From Flaccisagitta enflata (Eukaryota; Chaetognatha; Sagittoidea; Aphragmophora): a DNA stretch of 64,000 nucleotides. Shown piece by piece: positions 40,332 to 51,511 of this stretch. The stretch spans positions 30,070,001 to 30,134,000 of the forward strand of contig OZ231127.1 of the NCBI GenBank assembly GCA_965153355.1, given 5' to 3'. Under the pieces are notes generated by a model that had not been told where the DNA came from, ran no database searches, and saw only the letters and a program-made list of their open reading frames with translations. The position numbers and the translations under genes are program-made. The first letter of the stretch is position 1; each line of letters begins with the position of its first letter.

Positions 40332-41086
40332 TATGACATTGGAATCTATTCGTCATAAAATGTTGAGAGTCGAGTGCCTGCAGCAAAGGGCTTAGCCGTC
40401 GAAGAGAAGTGACTCAACTCTCTGAGTGGATTTGGCTCTTTTTTTCATCACTCTGAAACTATTATCTTTCATTTTTTTAAAAGAGCGGGGAGGAAGGTGT
40501 AGATGGTGAAGGATCACATGCAACAATTGGGAAAAGGGGTGGAGATATAGATGGGCTTTGGGATTTTGGATTTTTTTGTTCCTTTCCACTTTGGAGAAAA
40601 GCGAATTCGTGATCGGCCATTGAAATTCCTCCGAATCGAGCTCTCATCTTCGATTTCAATCCCGCGCTGAACTTGAAATTACCGTCGTTTCTCCTTTCAC
40701 TAAGCCTACAGTCTCATTCATTCAGTGCATCTAGTTCCGATCTCCCCATCCGTCCATGAGACTTTGTATAAACTAGTATCAAGCCACTGAAAAAATATGT
40801 ACTGGGACTGAACACCATTTGAGTGACTCGTTTTTTAAAAAATCAGAAAGCTTTTGGAAAATAAGGACAGCCACTGCCAAGCTTAAGAACAAAGCAAAGA
40901 AGCCATACTAATAAACCTAATAAGCCACTAAACCTTTCTTGAGTTTGAGTTTTTGAGCATCAGATTTGTTTTTTGCCCACCCTCAATTATCTGGATGACC
41001 TCCTGCATCAAATTTGTTTGCGATTTTCTCCATTCACAGTGGTCTGTTTTTTTATCTTATCTTTCTCTGTTTTTATATCATGCTTG

Positions 41087-41089
<3 letters not shown>
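40332..41089. other. No feature seen
   Basis: Ordinary non-coding sequence; open frames are short and unrecognised. Confidence 0.45.

Positions 41090-41134
<45 letters not shown>
41090..41134. repeat. (CT)n microsatellite
   Basis: About 22 CT units. Confidence 0.9.
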
Positions 41135-41138
<4 letters not shown>

Positions 41139-42082
41139 GCGAATATAACCACTGTAGGACATTACCAGGTATAACTAAATCCCCTTAGACAATTCTCAAT
41201 GTCAAGGACGATAACCACGAATACTCACCGTCTTGAATTTGTAATCATAACTCGCCAAGCTATTGTCTTTCCCCGGCAAAGATGGCGCAGTTGACTCACC
41301 AAATTCCATATCCTTGCTCTCAACAACCATCAAGATAAACCCTCGCGCGCCCGCTTCCGTCATTTTCACGGTTTTAAACAGAAAGAGAATAAGAGTTATG
41401 ATGAGTGATTATGCCATTTCCCATTGTTACCAAACAAAAGAAATTCGCCAAGGACGGTTTCACGCTCATTTTAATATAATGGAGGGGTTTTCGAGTGGGA
41501 GGAATAAGGAAGTTGGATTTCTCTCGGCCGACTGGGGACAATCGTAACGGCCGTCATTGGGAAGGTTTTCGGATGACAATAGCGCGATGGCCGGCCGGAC
41601 GGACGGACAAACCGCAGGCCAGCCGTCTGTAACAATGGACTGGTGCATCCGCGGATGGACAGATTGACAGATTGACAGATAGACAAAGTCCTTGTCATAG
41701 CTGCAAGATCGTTTCCATGAAGGAATGCGTACAATGAATCATGCATAGAAACACAGCGTGACTGACACAAGGATTGAAAGATTGAACGAGTTCAAAGTGG
41801 CTACGATAGACTTCTCTCTAGCTCTATCCATGATTTACTCCGTTCTTAAGTCCACCCTTCTTATATTGGATAGAAGAAGCTTTGGGTTCTCCAAGTCTTT
41901 GAGTTATGTTCGCGGGGGAATATTTGGTTTTGAAAGGGAGATTGACGTTCTTTTCCCGATTCTTCCGTTCCTCAGCTTCATTCGTTTGTTGGCTATCTTT
42001 TTTTTTCTCATTTTTTTCACCCGTGTTATAGAAGAAAAGAAGAAGCTAATGGCAAGGAGGCATAAACACTGGGAAGAATAGA
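41135..42082. other. No gene confirmed
   Basis: Open frames at 41263-41547 and 41758-42081 have ordinary composition but no recognised family and no clear splice signals. A GACGGACGGACA bit lies at about 41600. Confidence 0.4.
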
Positions 42083-42135
<53 letters not shown>

Positions 42136-42188
42136 CGAGAGCGAGAGCGAGAGCGAGAGCGAGAGAGAGAGAGAGAGAGAGAGAGAGT
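42083..42188. repeat. (GA)n with (GAGAGC)n core
   Basis: GA flanks a central block of GAGAGC hexamers. Confidence 0.9.
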
Positions 42189-42828
42189 TAGCTGGTAGTA
42201 CTACTTCTTACTGTTGATTACTTGCCATGTTACATTGGAATATATAACTATTCCAGGACAATTATGATAAAATGAGTGAATATGGCCTGTCTGTTCTTTT
42301 AGGCGCATCGTTGGTCTTCTGTCCGATTCATTGGCTCAAATATTTCGCGAGAGCGCTTCATTTCTCATTGAAGAGTTCCGTCGATAATCCAATATTTTCC
42401 CATGGAATTTCAGTCTCGTCCCCGCAATTCTACTAAAGGCTGCATTGGTTCATCGGTCCAATCTGCAAAGACACGCTCTGATTGAAAATGTTATTCCGTC
42501 ACGTCATGGACGTAGGACAGAAACAGGACGCCATAGGACGTCCTTTGGTAGTTCTAAGACTGATGCTAGGCCAAGACCGATAGAGAATGTACCATTTTCT
42601 TCGGTAAAATAAAAGAGATGTACTTAAGTTTTTTGTCCGCGACGGAATACCATTCCGACGCGGACTATAATTCGAGGCGGGTGGGTGTCGTCGTTGTCGT
42701 TGTCGTCGTTGTTGTCGTCGTTGTCCACACTTTTAAAAATGGGCTAACTTTTGAACGCCTAGACCGATTTGCTTCATATTTGGAGGGAAGTTGTACTAGG
42801 GTAAGCCGCTTTACATCCTATGCGAATG

Positions 42829-43756
42829 TTATGATCCGACCCACCCAACCGGCCCAACCAGCCTACCAGCCTAAAAGTGAAAAACGTGCATAACTTCGGC
42901 ATTTTTCAACCGATTTGGTTGAAACTTGGTATGTAGTCTCTAAATGGAAGGCCTCAACATATGTATTTGATTTGTACAGATTTTAGCATGTTAACCGGCC
43001 AAACCGGCCTACCACCCAACCAGCCTACCAGCCTAAAAGTTAAAAACGTGCATAACTTTGTCATTTTTCAACCAATTTGGTTGAAACTTAGTATGTAGTC
43101 TCTTTATGGAAGGACCCAACATGTGTGTTTGAATTGTAAAGACTTTAGCATGCTAACCGGCCAAACCAGCCTACCACCCTACTAGCCTACCAGCCTAAAA
43201 GTGAAAAATGTGCATAACTTTTACATTTTTCAATCAATTTGGTTGAAACTTGGTATGGAGTCTCTAAATGGAAAGACTCAACATATGTATTTGAATTGTA
43301 AAGATTTTAGCATGCTAACCAGCCAAACCAGCCTACCACCCAACTAGCCTACCAGCCTAAAAGTGAAAAACGTGCATAACTTCGGCATTTTTCAACCGAT
43401 TTGGTTGAAACTTGGTATGTAGTCCCTAAATGGAAGGACTCAACATATGAATTTGATTTAAAAAGATTTTAGCATGCTAACTGGCCTACTTGCCAGCCAG
43501 CCAGCCTACTACCCTAAGAGTGATAAATGTGCAAAACCTAAATCATTTTCAACCAATTTGGTTAAAACTTGGTATGTAGACTCAAAATGAAACGACTCTA
43601 TGTTTGTAAGTGATTTAACACAATTTTAGCATGCTAACCGGCAAAACCAGTTTATTGCTCAACCACCCTACCTTCTGTGAAAAAAACTTGCAGAATTTTG
43701 GCCGTCTTTCACCTATTTGATTAAAACTTGCTACAGAGACTTAAAGTGAAACAGCT
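42829..43756. repeat. 162-bp satellite array
   Basis: Units are marked by TTTTAGCATG at 42981, 43143, 43305, 43467 and 43624, so the period is 162 bp. Each unit contains CCAGCCTACCAGCCTAAAAG, GTGCATAACTT and TTTTTCAACCAATTTGGTTG. The last unit is degenerate. Confidence 0.9.
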
Positions 43757-44454
43757 TAACATATGCTGTCTGACGATGCCATTTGACAATGCCGTTTGAC
43801 AATGCTGTTGCCAATGCCGTTTGACAATGCCGTTTGACAATGCCGTTTGACAATGCCGTTCGACAATGCCATTTGACCATGCCATTTGACAATGTTGTTT
43901 GACAATGTCGTTTGACAATGTTGTTTGACAATGTCGTTTGACAATGTCGTTTGACAATGTCGTTTGACAATGTCGTTTGACAATGTCGTTTGACAATGTC
44001 GTTTGACAATGTCGTTTGACAACGCCGTATGACAACGCCGTTTTACAACGCCGTATTACAACGCCGTTTTACAACGCCGTGTTACAACGCCGTATTACAA
44101 CGCCGTATGACAACGCCGTATGACAACGCCGTATGACAACGCCGTATGACAACGCCGTATGACAACGCCGTATGACAACGCCGTATGATAACGCCGCATG
44201 ACAACGCCGCATGACAACGCCGCATGACAACGCCGTTAGACAACGCCGTTAGACAACGCCGTTTGACAACGCCGTTTGACTACGCCGTTTGACAACGCCG
44301 TTTGACAACGCCGTCTGACAACGCCATTTGACAACGCCGTTTGACAACGCCGTTTGACAACGCCGTTTGACAACGCCGTTTGACAACGCCGTTTGACAAC
44401 GCCGTTTGACAACGCCGTTTGACAATGCCGTTTGACAACGCCGTTTGACAATGC
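43757..44454. repeat. 13-bp minisatellite array
   Basis: The unit is near TTTGACAACGCCG, present in about 53 copies. Variants are spatially blocked: AATGCCG, then AATGTCG, then TATGACAACGCCG, then TTTGACAACGCCG. The period is 13, so open frames cycle phase and are not genes. Confidence 0.95.
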
Positions 44455-44658
44455 TGATTGACCCCAGTCGCCGACCCATACTCTTTCAAGATTTTTTTTT
44501 GTATATTTCATAAGGCACAACAGCCAATTCTTTTGCTCACCATTAACTTGTAAGACAAGAATTAACCTTTCCACGATTTTCAAGTACAATCCATGAAGAT
44601 TCCATTGTCATGTTCACCGATCCTGTAGCACTTTTTACCCACATTGAATGATCTTAAA
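44455..44658. repeat. Spacer S, copy 1
   Basis: CCCCAGTCGCCGACCCATAC to CACATTGAATGATCTTAAAA recurs at 45011-45217 with few changes. Confidence 0.9.
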
Positions 44659-45217
44659 ATTTTAGCATGTCAACCGGCCAAACCGGCCTACCACCCAACC
44701 AGCCTACCAGCCTAAAAGTTAAAAACGTGCATAACTTTGTCAATTTTCAACCAATTTGGTTGAAACTTAGTATGTAGTCTCTTTATGGAAGGACCCAACA
44801 TGTGTGTTTGAATTGTAAAGACTTTAGCATGCTAACCGGCCAAACCAGCCTACCACCCTTCTAGCCTACCAGCCTAAAAGTGAAAAATGTGCATAACTTT
44901 TACAACGCCGTTTGACAACGCCGTTTGACAACGCTGTCTGACAACGCCGTTTGACAACGCCGTTTGACAACGCCGTTTGACAACGCCGTTTGACAACGCC
45001 GTTTGACAATGCTGATTGACCCCAGTCGCCGACCCATACTCTTTCAAGATTTTTTTTGTATATTTCATAAGGCACAACAGCCAATTCTTTTGCTCACCAT
45101 TAACTTGTAAGACAAGAATTAACCTTTCCACGATTTTCTAGTACAATCCATGAAGATTCCATTGTCATGTTCACCGATCCTGTAGCACTTTTTACCCACA
45201 TTGAATGATCTTAAAAA
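44659..45217. repeat. Second block of satellite, 13-bp minisatellite and spacer S
   Basis: This contains about 1.5 satellite units (44659-44903), about 9 minisatellite units (44904-45010) and spacer S copy 2 (45011-45217). It repeats the order seen at 42829-44658. Confidence 0.9.
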
Positions 45218-45265
45218 AAATTTAGTTCTTATTTAAATTTTTGTTCCCCTGAGGAAAATCTTTAT

Positions 45266-45836
45266 GGGTGCACCACACAGAAATCCATGAATATTAGGTT
45301 TTTCACTGTTTTAGCTAATATTGGTTATTTTTTTCCTGGTAAACTCATCAAGACACTTCCCCTTGCTACTATTACGGTTCATGTTTGAACTCCAATAGGC
45401 AATTTAGAGTTTTTAGTGGCTAGTGCTTGATAAATTTTACTTTTTTACACATAGCTACAATTGTCTAGCTCAATTTTAAACTTCAATTATGGATAAAATA
45501 GAGCAATCAGTGCCACCGCCACTTATCTTTTAGTGATACAACATCATGAAAAGCAATCAAGGCAAAAATGAGAAAAATCGCCGCTGTCAGAGTGCTGCAA
45601 CTGAATAAAACGTGTATGAAAGAGTTTTTTTAGCATTTTTTCATCTTTGAAACAGTCTCACTGTACCCCAGCCAAATCGCCAAAATGACCTTTTGTTTTG
45701 ATTCAATTTAGAGGTCAAGGTGTTGTCGCTTTAGTTTAGGATGTTCTATGCTACAGAAATCAACATAAGAACACCGTTTTTCAATTCATTTGACCGCTTG
45801 TCATGACCAATCAAAGATCGAGTATAATGCACTATT
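45266..45836 (+). repeat. Pseudo-LTR segment A, left copy
   Basis: 571 bp starting GGGTGCACCACACAGAAATC and ending ATAATGCACTATT. The single difference from the right copy is TCAAAGATCG here against TCAAAAATCG there. Confidence 0.9.
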
Positions 45837-46164
45837 TAAACAGAAGGGGGCAAAATGTTGTATTATGAAATCTTGTAAAAAATGGTTGAATATTGATAAA
45901 TCTGAGCCTCTGAAACTGTTAAATTGCTCAATTCTTCAAAATATGCTCTTATACTCATGATTTGGGTGATTTATTAGCTTAAAATTGCCAACATTTGCTA
46001 TGAAAATCAAAAAACAATTTTTTGCTAATTTTACAGTTTTCCACTATGCTTTTTCTTTAATAAATGGTCATATATCTTAAGGCTAATTCTTTTTTTTGAC
46101 TAAAAAACAAAGTTTCATATCTGTCTGGACATAACCCAAGGTCTCTTGGCATGATTTTTTTACA
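45837..46164 (+). repeat. Pseudo-LTR segment B, left copy
   Basis: 328 bp starting TAAACAGAAGGGGGCAAAAT and ending GGCATGATTTTTTTACA. Its last 30 bp overlap the in-frame open region that runs into the retroelement protein. Confidence 0.9.
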
Positions 46165-46344
46165 TACATAAATAACCCTGGTTGCGGTAAACTCAAGGAA
46201 TGTGGTTGCCGTAGGTCGACTATCGACAATGCTAACATTCCACATTTTAACTCGAATTTTTCTTCAGACGGGAATGGCATTGATTATTTTGGTTTCAATA
46301 AGTGTAACGGGGCAAGATGTAAAATTAAATGTACCTCTAATAAT
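46135..46344 (+). CDS. In-frame N-terminal extension of the PLE protein without ATG
   Basis: Seventy codons follow the stop TAA at 46132-46134 and read directly into the 46345 frame. They include NNPGCGKLKECGC and FNKCNGARCKIKC. Cys clusters of this kind commonly precede GIY-YIG domains in this group, so the segment is probably translated. No in-frame ATG exists, so a non-AUG start, a spliced leader exon or a lost start is needed. Confidence 0.55.
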
Positions 46345-49152
46345 ATGTTACTACCGTTAAACAACTTCAAAGGTAGGTTTAGTACAGGTAGCTTTCCAAT
46401 AATGACTGATGAACACCTGGATTGTACTTCAAAGAACATAGTTTATTTGATTACATGTAGGCTTTGTCAGATTCAATATGTTGGAGAGACACAACGCGAT
46501 TTTGCTGTACGAATGAGGGAGCACTGGGACAAGATAAGAAAAGGTGATAAATCGCAGATAGTGTATGCTCACTTCCAGTCAGACGATAGACATAGAAATA
46601 CCAGAATAGAAGATATGTTACGTTTCCAGATAATTGAAAAAATAAGAACGGACAATGTCCCTAATCAAGACCAGGGCCTTATAAAGAAAAGAAGACTAGA
46701 AAGGGAACTATACTGGATAGCTAAATTGAGAACGGCTTACCCTTTAGGTCTGAATGATAAATTACAGGCTTTAGGAATATCAGGTAACGCGACTGACCGC
46801 AACTTTAAGGATTTTAATTGTTTCAGGATTGCTAACCTTTTTGATGTTAAACCTAAAAAGAACCGAGGTAGGAGGAAGGCAAAAAAGAAAGGAAGGGTAA
46901 GTTTTGATGATTTTGAGCCCTTTAAGGCAGAATTAGAAGACACTTTTAGAAACAATAAAAGACTTCTGGAGGGTGTTATCCTGAAGAAGAAGAGGATTTT
47001 CCTGGAAAAATTTGTAAAAAGTCGATTTTTCAGTTTATTGCCTAAGGAAATATGTTACATTCTAGAAAACAGATTAGACTTCACCAAGAAACTCAGACCT
47101 TCAAAGAAAAAGATAGATTCTATTACATGGAAACTAGATTTTTCACACAAGGTACTAGACGAGGTGAATATTCAATCGGTCTTTTTTACAAAAGAAATTA
47201 ATAAGTTACTACCAAATCAGCTTCAGAACAAAAACATAACAAGGCCGGTTTTCTCTTATGGTAGAACCATAGGATCCAAGATTTTGAATTACAACAAATG
47301 TCTTCGAGAAGCTCAAGATCTTAGTTACTTAGATATAGAGGGCATGGAATGCGACTGTGCTCAATCTGATTTTGTAGATAGTCACCATGGACATATCACA
47401 ACAGGTAACTTAGATATCATTAGAAGTAATAGACTTAAGCAGTTATGTTCGTACGGTAGCAAATTTAGAGAGGTACCAGTTTTTAATAAGGAATCCATGA
47501 AGAAGAGTTTTTTGAAAAATGTTGACGATCTTATAGGAAAATTAGTCAGGAAATTTAAAATTCCTAGGGGTAGATTTACAGACTGGAAATCAAAGTTTGT
47601 AGAGAGAGTTAACCATAGAATAGATACAATAGGTAGAATCAAGCGTTGGAATGCTCCAGTTTTGTCAGATATAGAATGTAAAAAAGAACTAGATAGATTA
47701 CAGAATAGATTTGTAATAACAGTAGTAGATAAAGCTGCAGGTAATTTTGCCTTCACATGTAAAAAATTTTATTTTCTTAGACTTTGCCAGGAATTGGGCA
47801 TTGATAACGCACAACCGGGGAATGATACTTATCTTTTTGTAAATAGATCTGAGCGGGAATTATGTGAAGAGTTAACAGTTAAATTAGATAGATACCATGC
47901 AAAACCCAAGGAATCTGAAATGAGGGTAGCTATGCTCTATCATAATCCAAAATTTCACAAGAACCCAGTAAAATTTAGATTTATAGCTGGGAATGTAAAG
48001 GTAGTTACTTCTAGTTTAGACGAGACAGTAGCTAAGATTCTCAAAATGTGCAAAGGGCATTTTATGAATCTTTGTAAGAAATATGAGAGCCATTCTGGCA
48101 TTAGATACTGTTTTGATATAGAAAAGAGTGCAGACTTAAAATCAGGATTAGATCATTTCCAGGGTAATGCTAGACTTATATCGATCAATGATTTTAGCAC
48201 TTTATATACTCTTTATGAGCACGATCATTTAGTTAGAAACATGACCTGGTTGTTAGATAAGTTATCTAAGAATAGTGGTTGTCAAGCTATTAGCGTAGGT
48301 TATGAGTCGGCATATTGGACGAGGGACACTAGCAAGCCGTGTACATATAGCTTAACTGAGATAATTGAAATGATCTCTCTTCTTATAGGGGAGTCGTATA
48401 TAAAGGCTTTTGGTAAGATATTTAGACAGACCAAGGGGATCATCATGGGCGGTAAAAGCTCAGGATGGCTCTCTGATTGCTCTTTAATGGTAGATGAATT
48501 TAAATATATAGATAGCAAGGTTAAAAATCAAGAATTTGAATTAGCCAGATCCTTTAAAGGTTTAAATAGATATAGAGATGATTGCACGGCTCTTAATATA
48601 GACAACTTTAGAGACATAGCTAGAGAAATTTATCCCCCTAGTTTAGAACTATCACAGGAGAATGTAGATTTAACACAGGCTACAGTTTTAGATATGAGCG
48701 TTAGTATTTCTGAAGGTAGATTTAGAACAAAAGTGTATAATAAAACTGATAGTTTTCCATTTAATGTAGTCTCAATGCCTTTCTTAGATAGTAATATATC
48801 TACAAAAATATGTTACAAAGTTTTTTACAGTCAGATACTCAGATATCAGGGACTGTGTACATTTGTAAATGATTTTACAGATAGAGCTAGATCATTAGCC
48901 AATACCCTCATTCAACGAGGGTATGTAAGAAATAAATTAGCAAAAGAGTTTAGACAAGTTATAGGTAATTATAGATCAGAATTTGAAAGATGGAGTATTC
49001 CAGCAGATAGTCAACACTGGTTTAATAATATTTTATATAACCCCCAAATTAACACATTAACAGTTAACACAGCTACCCCTTTAGGAATAACACCCTTCTC
49101 TCAACCCAATCCAACAACAGTAGGGCCTAGATTCAATACCTTAAGCCAATAA
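46345..49152 (+). CDS. Naiad-like PLE protein: GIY-YIG endonuclease plus reverse transcriptase
   Basis: 935 codons from the first ATG. Domains in order: GIY-YIG endonuclease at residues 32-138, CxC linker at 336-338, and reverse transcriptase from about 453. In the endonuclease, VYLITC (33-38) and YVGET (45-49) replace GIY and YIG. A CCHH set is visible as C38, C41, H60 and H76, with R56 and the block RELYWIAKLRTAYPLGLND at 120-138. In the RT, VVDKAAG is at 460-466, NPKFHKNPVKFRFIAG at 534-549, motif A NDFSTLYT at 615-622 (D616), motif B QTKGIIMGG at 695-703 and motif C YRDD at 743-746. The frame is unbroken and key residues are present, so the protein may be active. The same frame is open upstream from 46135 and encodes Cys-rich sequence (CNGARCKIKC) with no ATG. 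The true N-terminus is therefore probably longer. Confidence 0.92.
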   Translation: MLLPLNNFKGRFSTGSFPIMTDEHLDCTSKNIVYLITCRLCQIQYVGETQRDFAVRMREHWDKIRKGDKSQIVYAHFQSDDRHRNTRIEDMLRFQIIEKIRTDNVPNQDQGLIKKRRLERELYWIAKLRTAYPLGLNDKLQALGISGNATDRNFKDFNCFRIANLFDVKPKKNRGRRKAKKKGRVSFDDFEPFKAELEDTFRNNKRLLEGVILKKKRIFLEKFVKSRFFSLLPKEICYILENRLDFTKKLRPSKKKIDSITWKLDFSHKVLDEVNIQSVFFTKEINKLLPNQLQNKNITRPVFSYGRTIGSKILNYNKCLREAQDLSYLDIEGMECDCAQSDFVDSHHGHITTGNLDIIRSNRLKQLCSYGSKFREVPVFNKESMKKSFLKNVDDLIGKLVRKFKIPRGRFTDWKSKFVERVNHRIDTIGRIKRWNAPVLSDIECKKELDRLQNRFVITVVDKAAGNFAFTCKKFYFLRLCQELGIDNAQPGNDTYLFVNRSERELCEELTVKLDRYHAKPKESEMRVAMLYHNPKFHKNPVKFRFIAGNVKVVTSSLDETVAKILKMCKGHFMNLCKKYESHSGIRYCFDIEKSADLKSGLDHFQGNARLISINDFSTLYTLYEHDHLVRNMTWLLDKLSKNSGCQAISVGYESAYWTRDTSKPCTYSLTEIIEMISLLIGESYIKAFGKIFRQTKGIIMGGKSSGWLSDCSLMVDEFKYIDSKVKNQEFELARSFKGLNRYRDDCTALNIDNFRDIAREIYPPSLELSQENVDLTQATVLDMSVSISEGRFRTKVYNKTDSFPFNVVSMPFLDSNISTKICYKVFYSQILRYQGLCTFVNDFTDRARSLANTLIQRGYVRNKLAKEFRQVIGNYRSEFERWSIPADSQHWFNNILYNPQINTLTVNTATPLGITPFSQPNPTTVGPRFNTLSQ

Positions 49153-49796
49153 CCAACTATAGCTAGAAGTATAAATTGGGTAGATGCTATAATGTAGCCT
49201 ATTCCAATTTATATTTTCTTCATCTAGATGCTATAATGTAGCCTAGCTCTGAAGTCTAACCACCCCTCACCCACCAGTTTTTTTAGCTACTAATAATGAC
49301 TGCAGTTAGTCATATAGTTATAGCTAAATTTTTACATCTTGACCTAAATACAATTAAGGGAACTGAATGATTTTTTCGCTTTCTCCCCTTTAGAGTGAAT
49401 TGGGTTTTTTCTTAAATGGTTCTAAAAACTTTTTTATTAAATTATCAAATTATTAAATTATTAAATTATTAAATTATTAAATTATTAAATTATTAAATTA
49501 TTAAATTATTAAATTATTAAATTATCAAATTATTAAATTATTAAATTATTAAAATTAGAAATATAGATTTATTAAATTATTGATTTATTAGGTTATTAAA
49601 TTATTAATTCTTTACTGTTTAGTATGTTTGAATATGTTCAAGACTGTTGCATGTGAATTGGATGAATGTCTTTTCATGATTAACTCTACTTTCACTTTCT
49701 CCCTCTCTGTGTTCATTTAAATCTGCTTTTCTTTTCCAACTCTCTATATTTCTGTCTGTCTGTCTGTTTGTCTCTCTCTCTGTCTCTCTGTCTCTC

Positions 49797-49879
<83 letters not shown>

Positions 49880-50298
49880 ACCCATGCTCTATGGTGACTG
49901 AAAATGTCCATTGTCTCTCTCTTTCTCTTTCTTTTCATTGTTTGAGGTCTAAGGCTTTGGCTTTATCCTCATCTATGTATACCCTCATGTATCTTTCCAT
50001 TTCATTCTTCAGATTTTCATTTTACCATCCATTTTCGCGCATTTTTCATCCTATTTTTCGTCTTTTAGTTTTTATCTCCTCTGTCTGTGAACTATAGTAA
50101 TAAAGGTGATGGTAGCTATAAACCTACCAGAAATCATACTGATATTTAACAGTGCATTTCTGACTGGTCCACAGTCCAGTAATTACTATGTCATGTATGG
50201 ATGGAGATTTTGCCTTCTTACTCTAGATTTCTCTTTTTAGCCTTTCTGTCTTTCATTCTTCTTCTATTGACAACATATAATATAGTAACCTTTCCCTT
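49153..50298. other. 3' region of the PLE with microsatellites
   Basis: An array of AATTATTA-type 8-bp units lies at about 49437-49560, and (CT)n with TCTG units at about 49750-49876. The region ends in TATAGTAACCTTTCCCTTTA before the second segment B. GATGCTATAATGTAGCCTA occurs twice (about 49182 and 49228). Confidence 0.8.
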
Positions 50299-50662
50299 TA
50301 AACAGAAGGGGGCAAAATGTTGTATTATGAAATCTTGTAAAAAATGGTTGAATTTTGATAAATCTGAGCCTCTGAAACTGTTAAATTGCACAATTCTTCA
50401 AAATATGCTCTTATACTCATGATTTGGGTGATTTATTAGCTTAAAATTGCCAACATTTGCTATGAAAATCAAAAAACAAATTTTTGCTAATTTTACAGTT
50501 TTCCACTATGCTTTTTCTTTAATAAATGGTCATATATCTTAAGGCTAATTCTTTTTTTTGACTAAAAAACAAAGTTTCATATCTGTCTGGACATAACCCA
50601 AGGTCTCTTGGCATGATTTTTTTACAAAATATAAAAAATATATAGTAACCTTTCCCTTTAAA
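50299..50662 (+). repeat. Pseudo-LTR segment B, right copy, with tail
   Basis: 50299-50626 matches the left B with about three substitutions. It then jumps to an AAAATATAAAAAATATATAG tail in place of the coding region. It looks like a second unit with almost the whole coding region deleted. Confidence 0.9.
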
Positions 50663-51233
50663 GGGTGCACCACACAGAAATCCATGAATATTAGGTTTTT
50701 CACTGTTTTAGCTAATATTGGTTATTTTTTTCCTGGTAAACTCATCAAGACACTTCCCCTTGCTACTATTACGGTTCATGTTTGAACTCCAATAGGCAAT
50801 TTAGAGTTTTTAGTGGCTAGTGCTTGATAAATTTTACTTTTTTACACATAGCTACAATTGTCTAGCTCAATTTTAAACTTCAATTATGGATAAAATAGAG
50901 CAATCAGTGCCACCGCCACTTATCTTTTAGTGATACAACATCATGAAAAGCAATCAAGGCAAAAATGAGAAAAATCGCCGCTGTCAGAGTGCTGCAACTG
51001 AATAAAACGTGTATGAAAGAGTTTTTTTAGCATTTTTTCATCTTTGAAACAGTCTCACTGTACCCCAGCCAAATCGCCAAAATGACCTTTTGTTTTGATT
51101 CAATTTAGAGGTCAAGGTGTTGTCGCTTTAGTTTAGGATGTTCTATGCTACAGAAATCAACATAAGAACACCGTTTTTCAATTCATTTGACCGCTTGTCA
51201 TGACCAATCAAAAATCGAGTATAATGCACTATT
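50663..51233 (+). repeat. Pseudo-LTR segment A, right copy
   Basis: 571 bp, one mismatch to the left copy. Followed by unique sequence ATCATTCAATATATAG. Confidence 0.9.
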
Positions 51234-51448
51234 ATCATTCAATATATAGTGATCATCCCAGGAATCGGGTAATTCGATGGAAATGCATAGTATAAGATCA
51301 TAATGGGCAAAAAAGCAAAATATTTTCAATAACATAAACAAACTATTCTTTTTTTTTCACTTCCTCTCCTTCTAAGACCGACAATTTGGAGAATTTCGGG
51401 ATGTCCCACGTCCATGCGTCCCGCGTATGATGAATGCCTTTTTTTTTA

Positions 51449-51456
<8 letters not shown>

Positions 51457-51510
<54 letters not shown>
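51457..51510. repeat. (CT)n polypyrimidine tract abutting an acceptor
   Basis: About 26 CT units run straight into CAG at 51509-51511. Confidence 0.95.

Positions 51511-51511
<1 letters not shown>

Larger units (their letters stand above)
45266..51233 (+). mobile_element. Naiad-like Penelope-type retroelement with terminal direct repeats
   Basis: A near-intact Penelope-like element of about 6 kb. It has repeat A (45266-45836), repeat B (45837-46164), the coding region to 49152 and a 3' region with microsatellites. A second B (50299-50626) follows, then a 36-bp tail and a second A (50663-51233). The A copies differ at one base in 571 and the B copies at about three in 328. The tail motif TATAGTAACCTTTCCCTTTA occurs just before the second B and again just before the second A. 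Complex tandem arrangements with pseudo-LTRs are known for this retroelement group. Near-identity of the repeats indicates a recent insertion. Its domain order (GIY-YIG before reverse transcriptase) places it with the Naiad/Chlamys group. Confidence 0.85.

Noticed and set aside
43757-44454. Regularly spaced 13-bp repeats as a CRISPR-like array
   Set aside because: There are no spacers; units are contiguous and the context is eukaryotic.
46402-46420. CTGATGA as a hammerhead ribozyme core in the retroelement
   Set aside because: It lies inside the coding frame, no matching GAAA core and stems were found, and Naiads are reported to lack canonical hammerheads.
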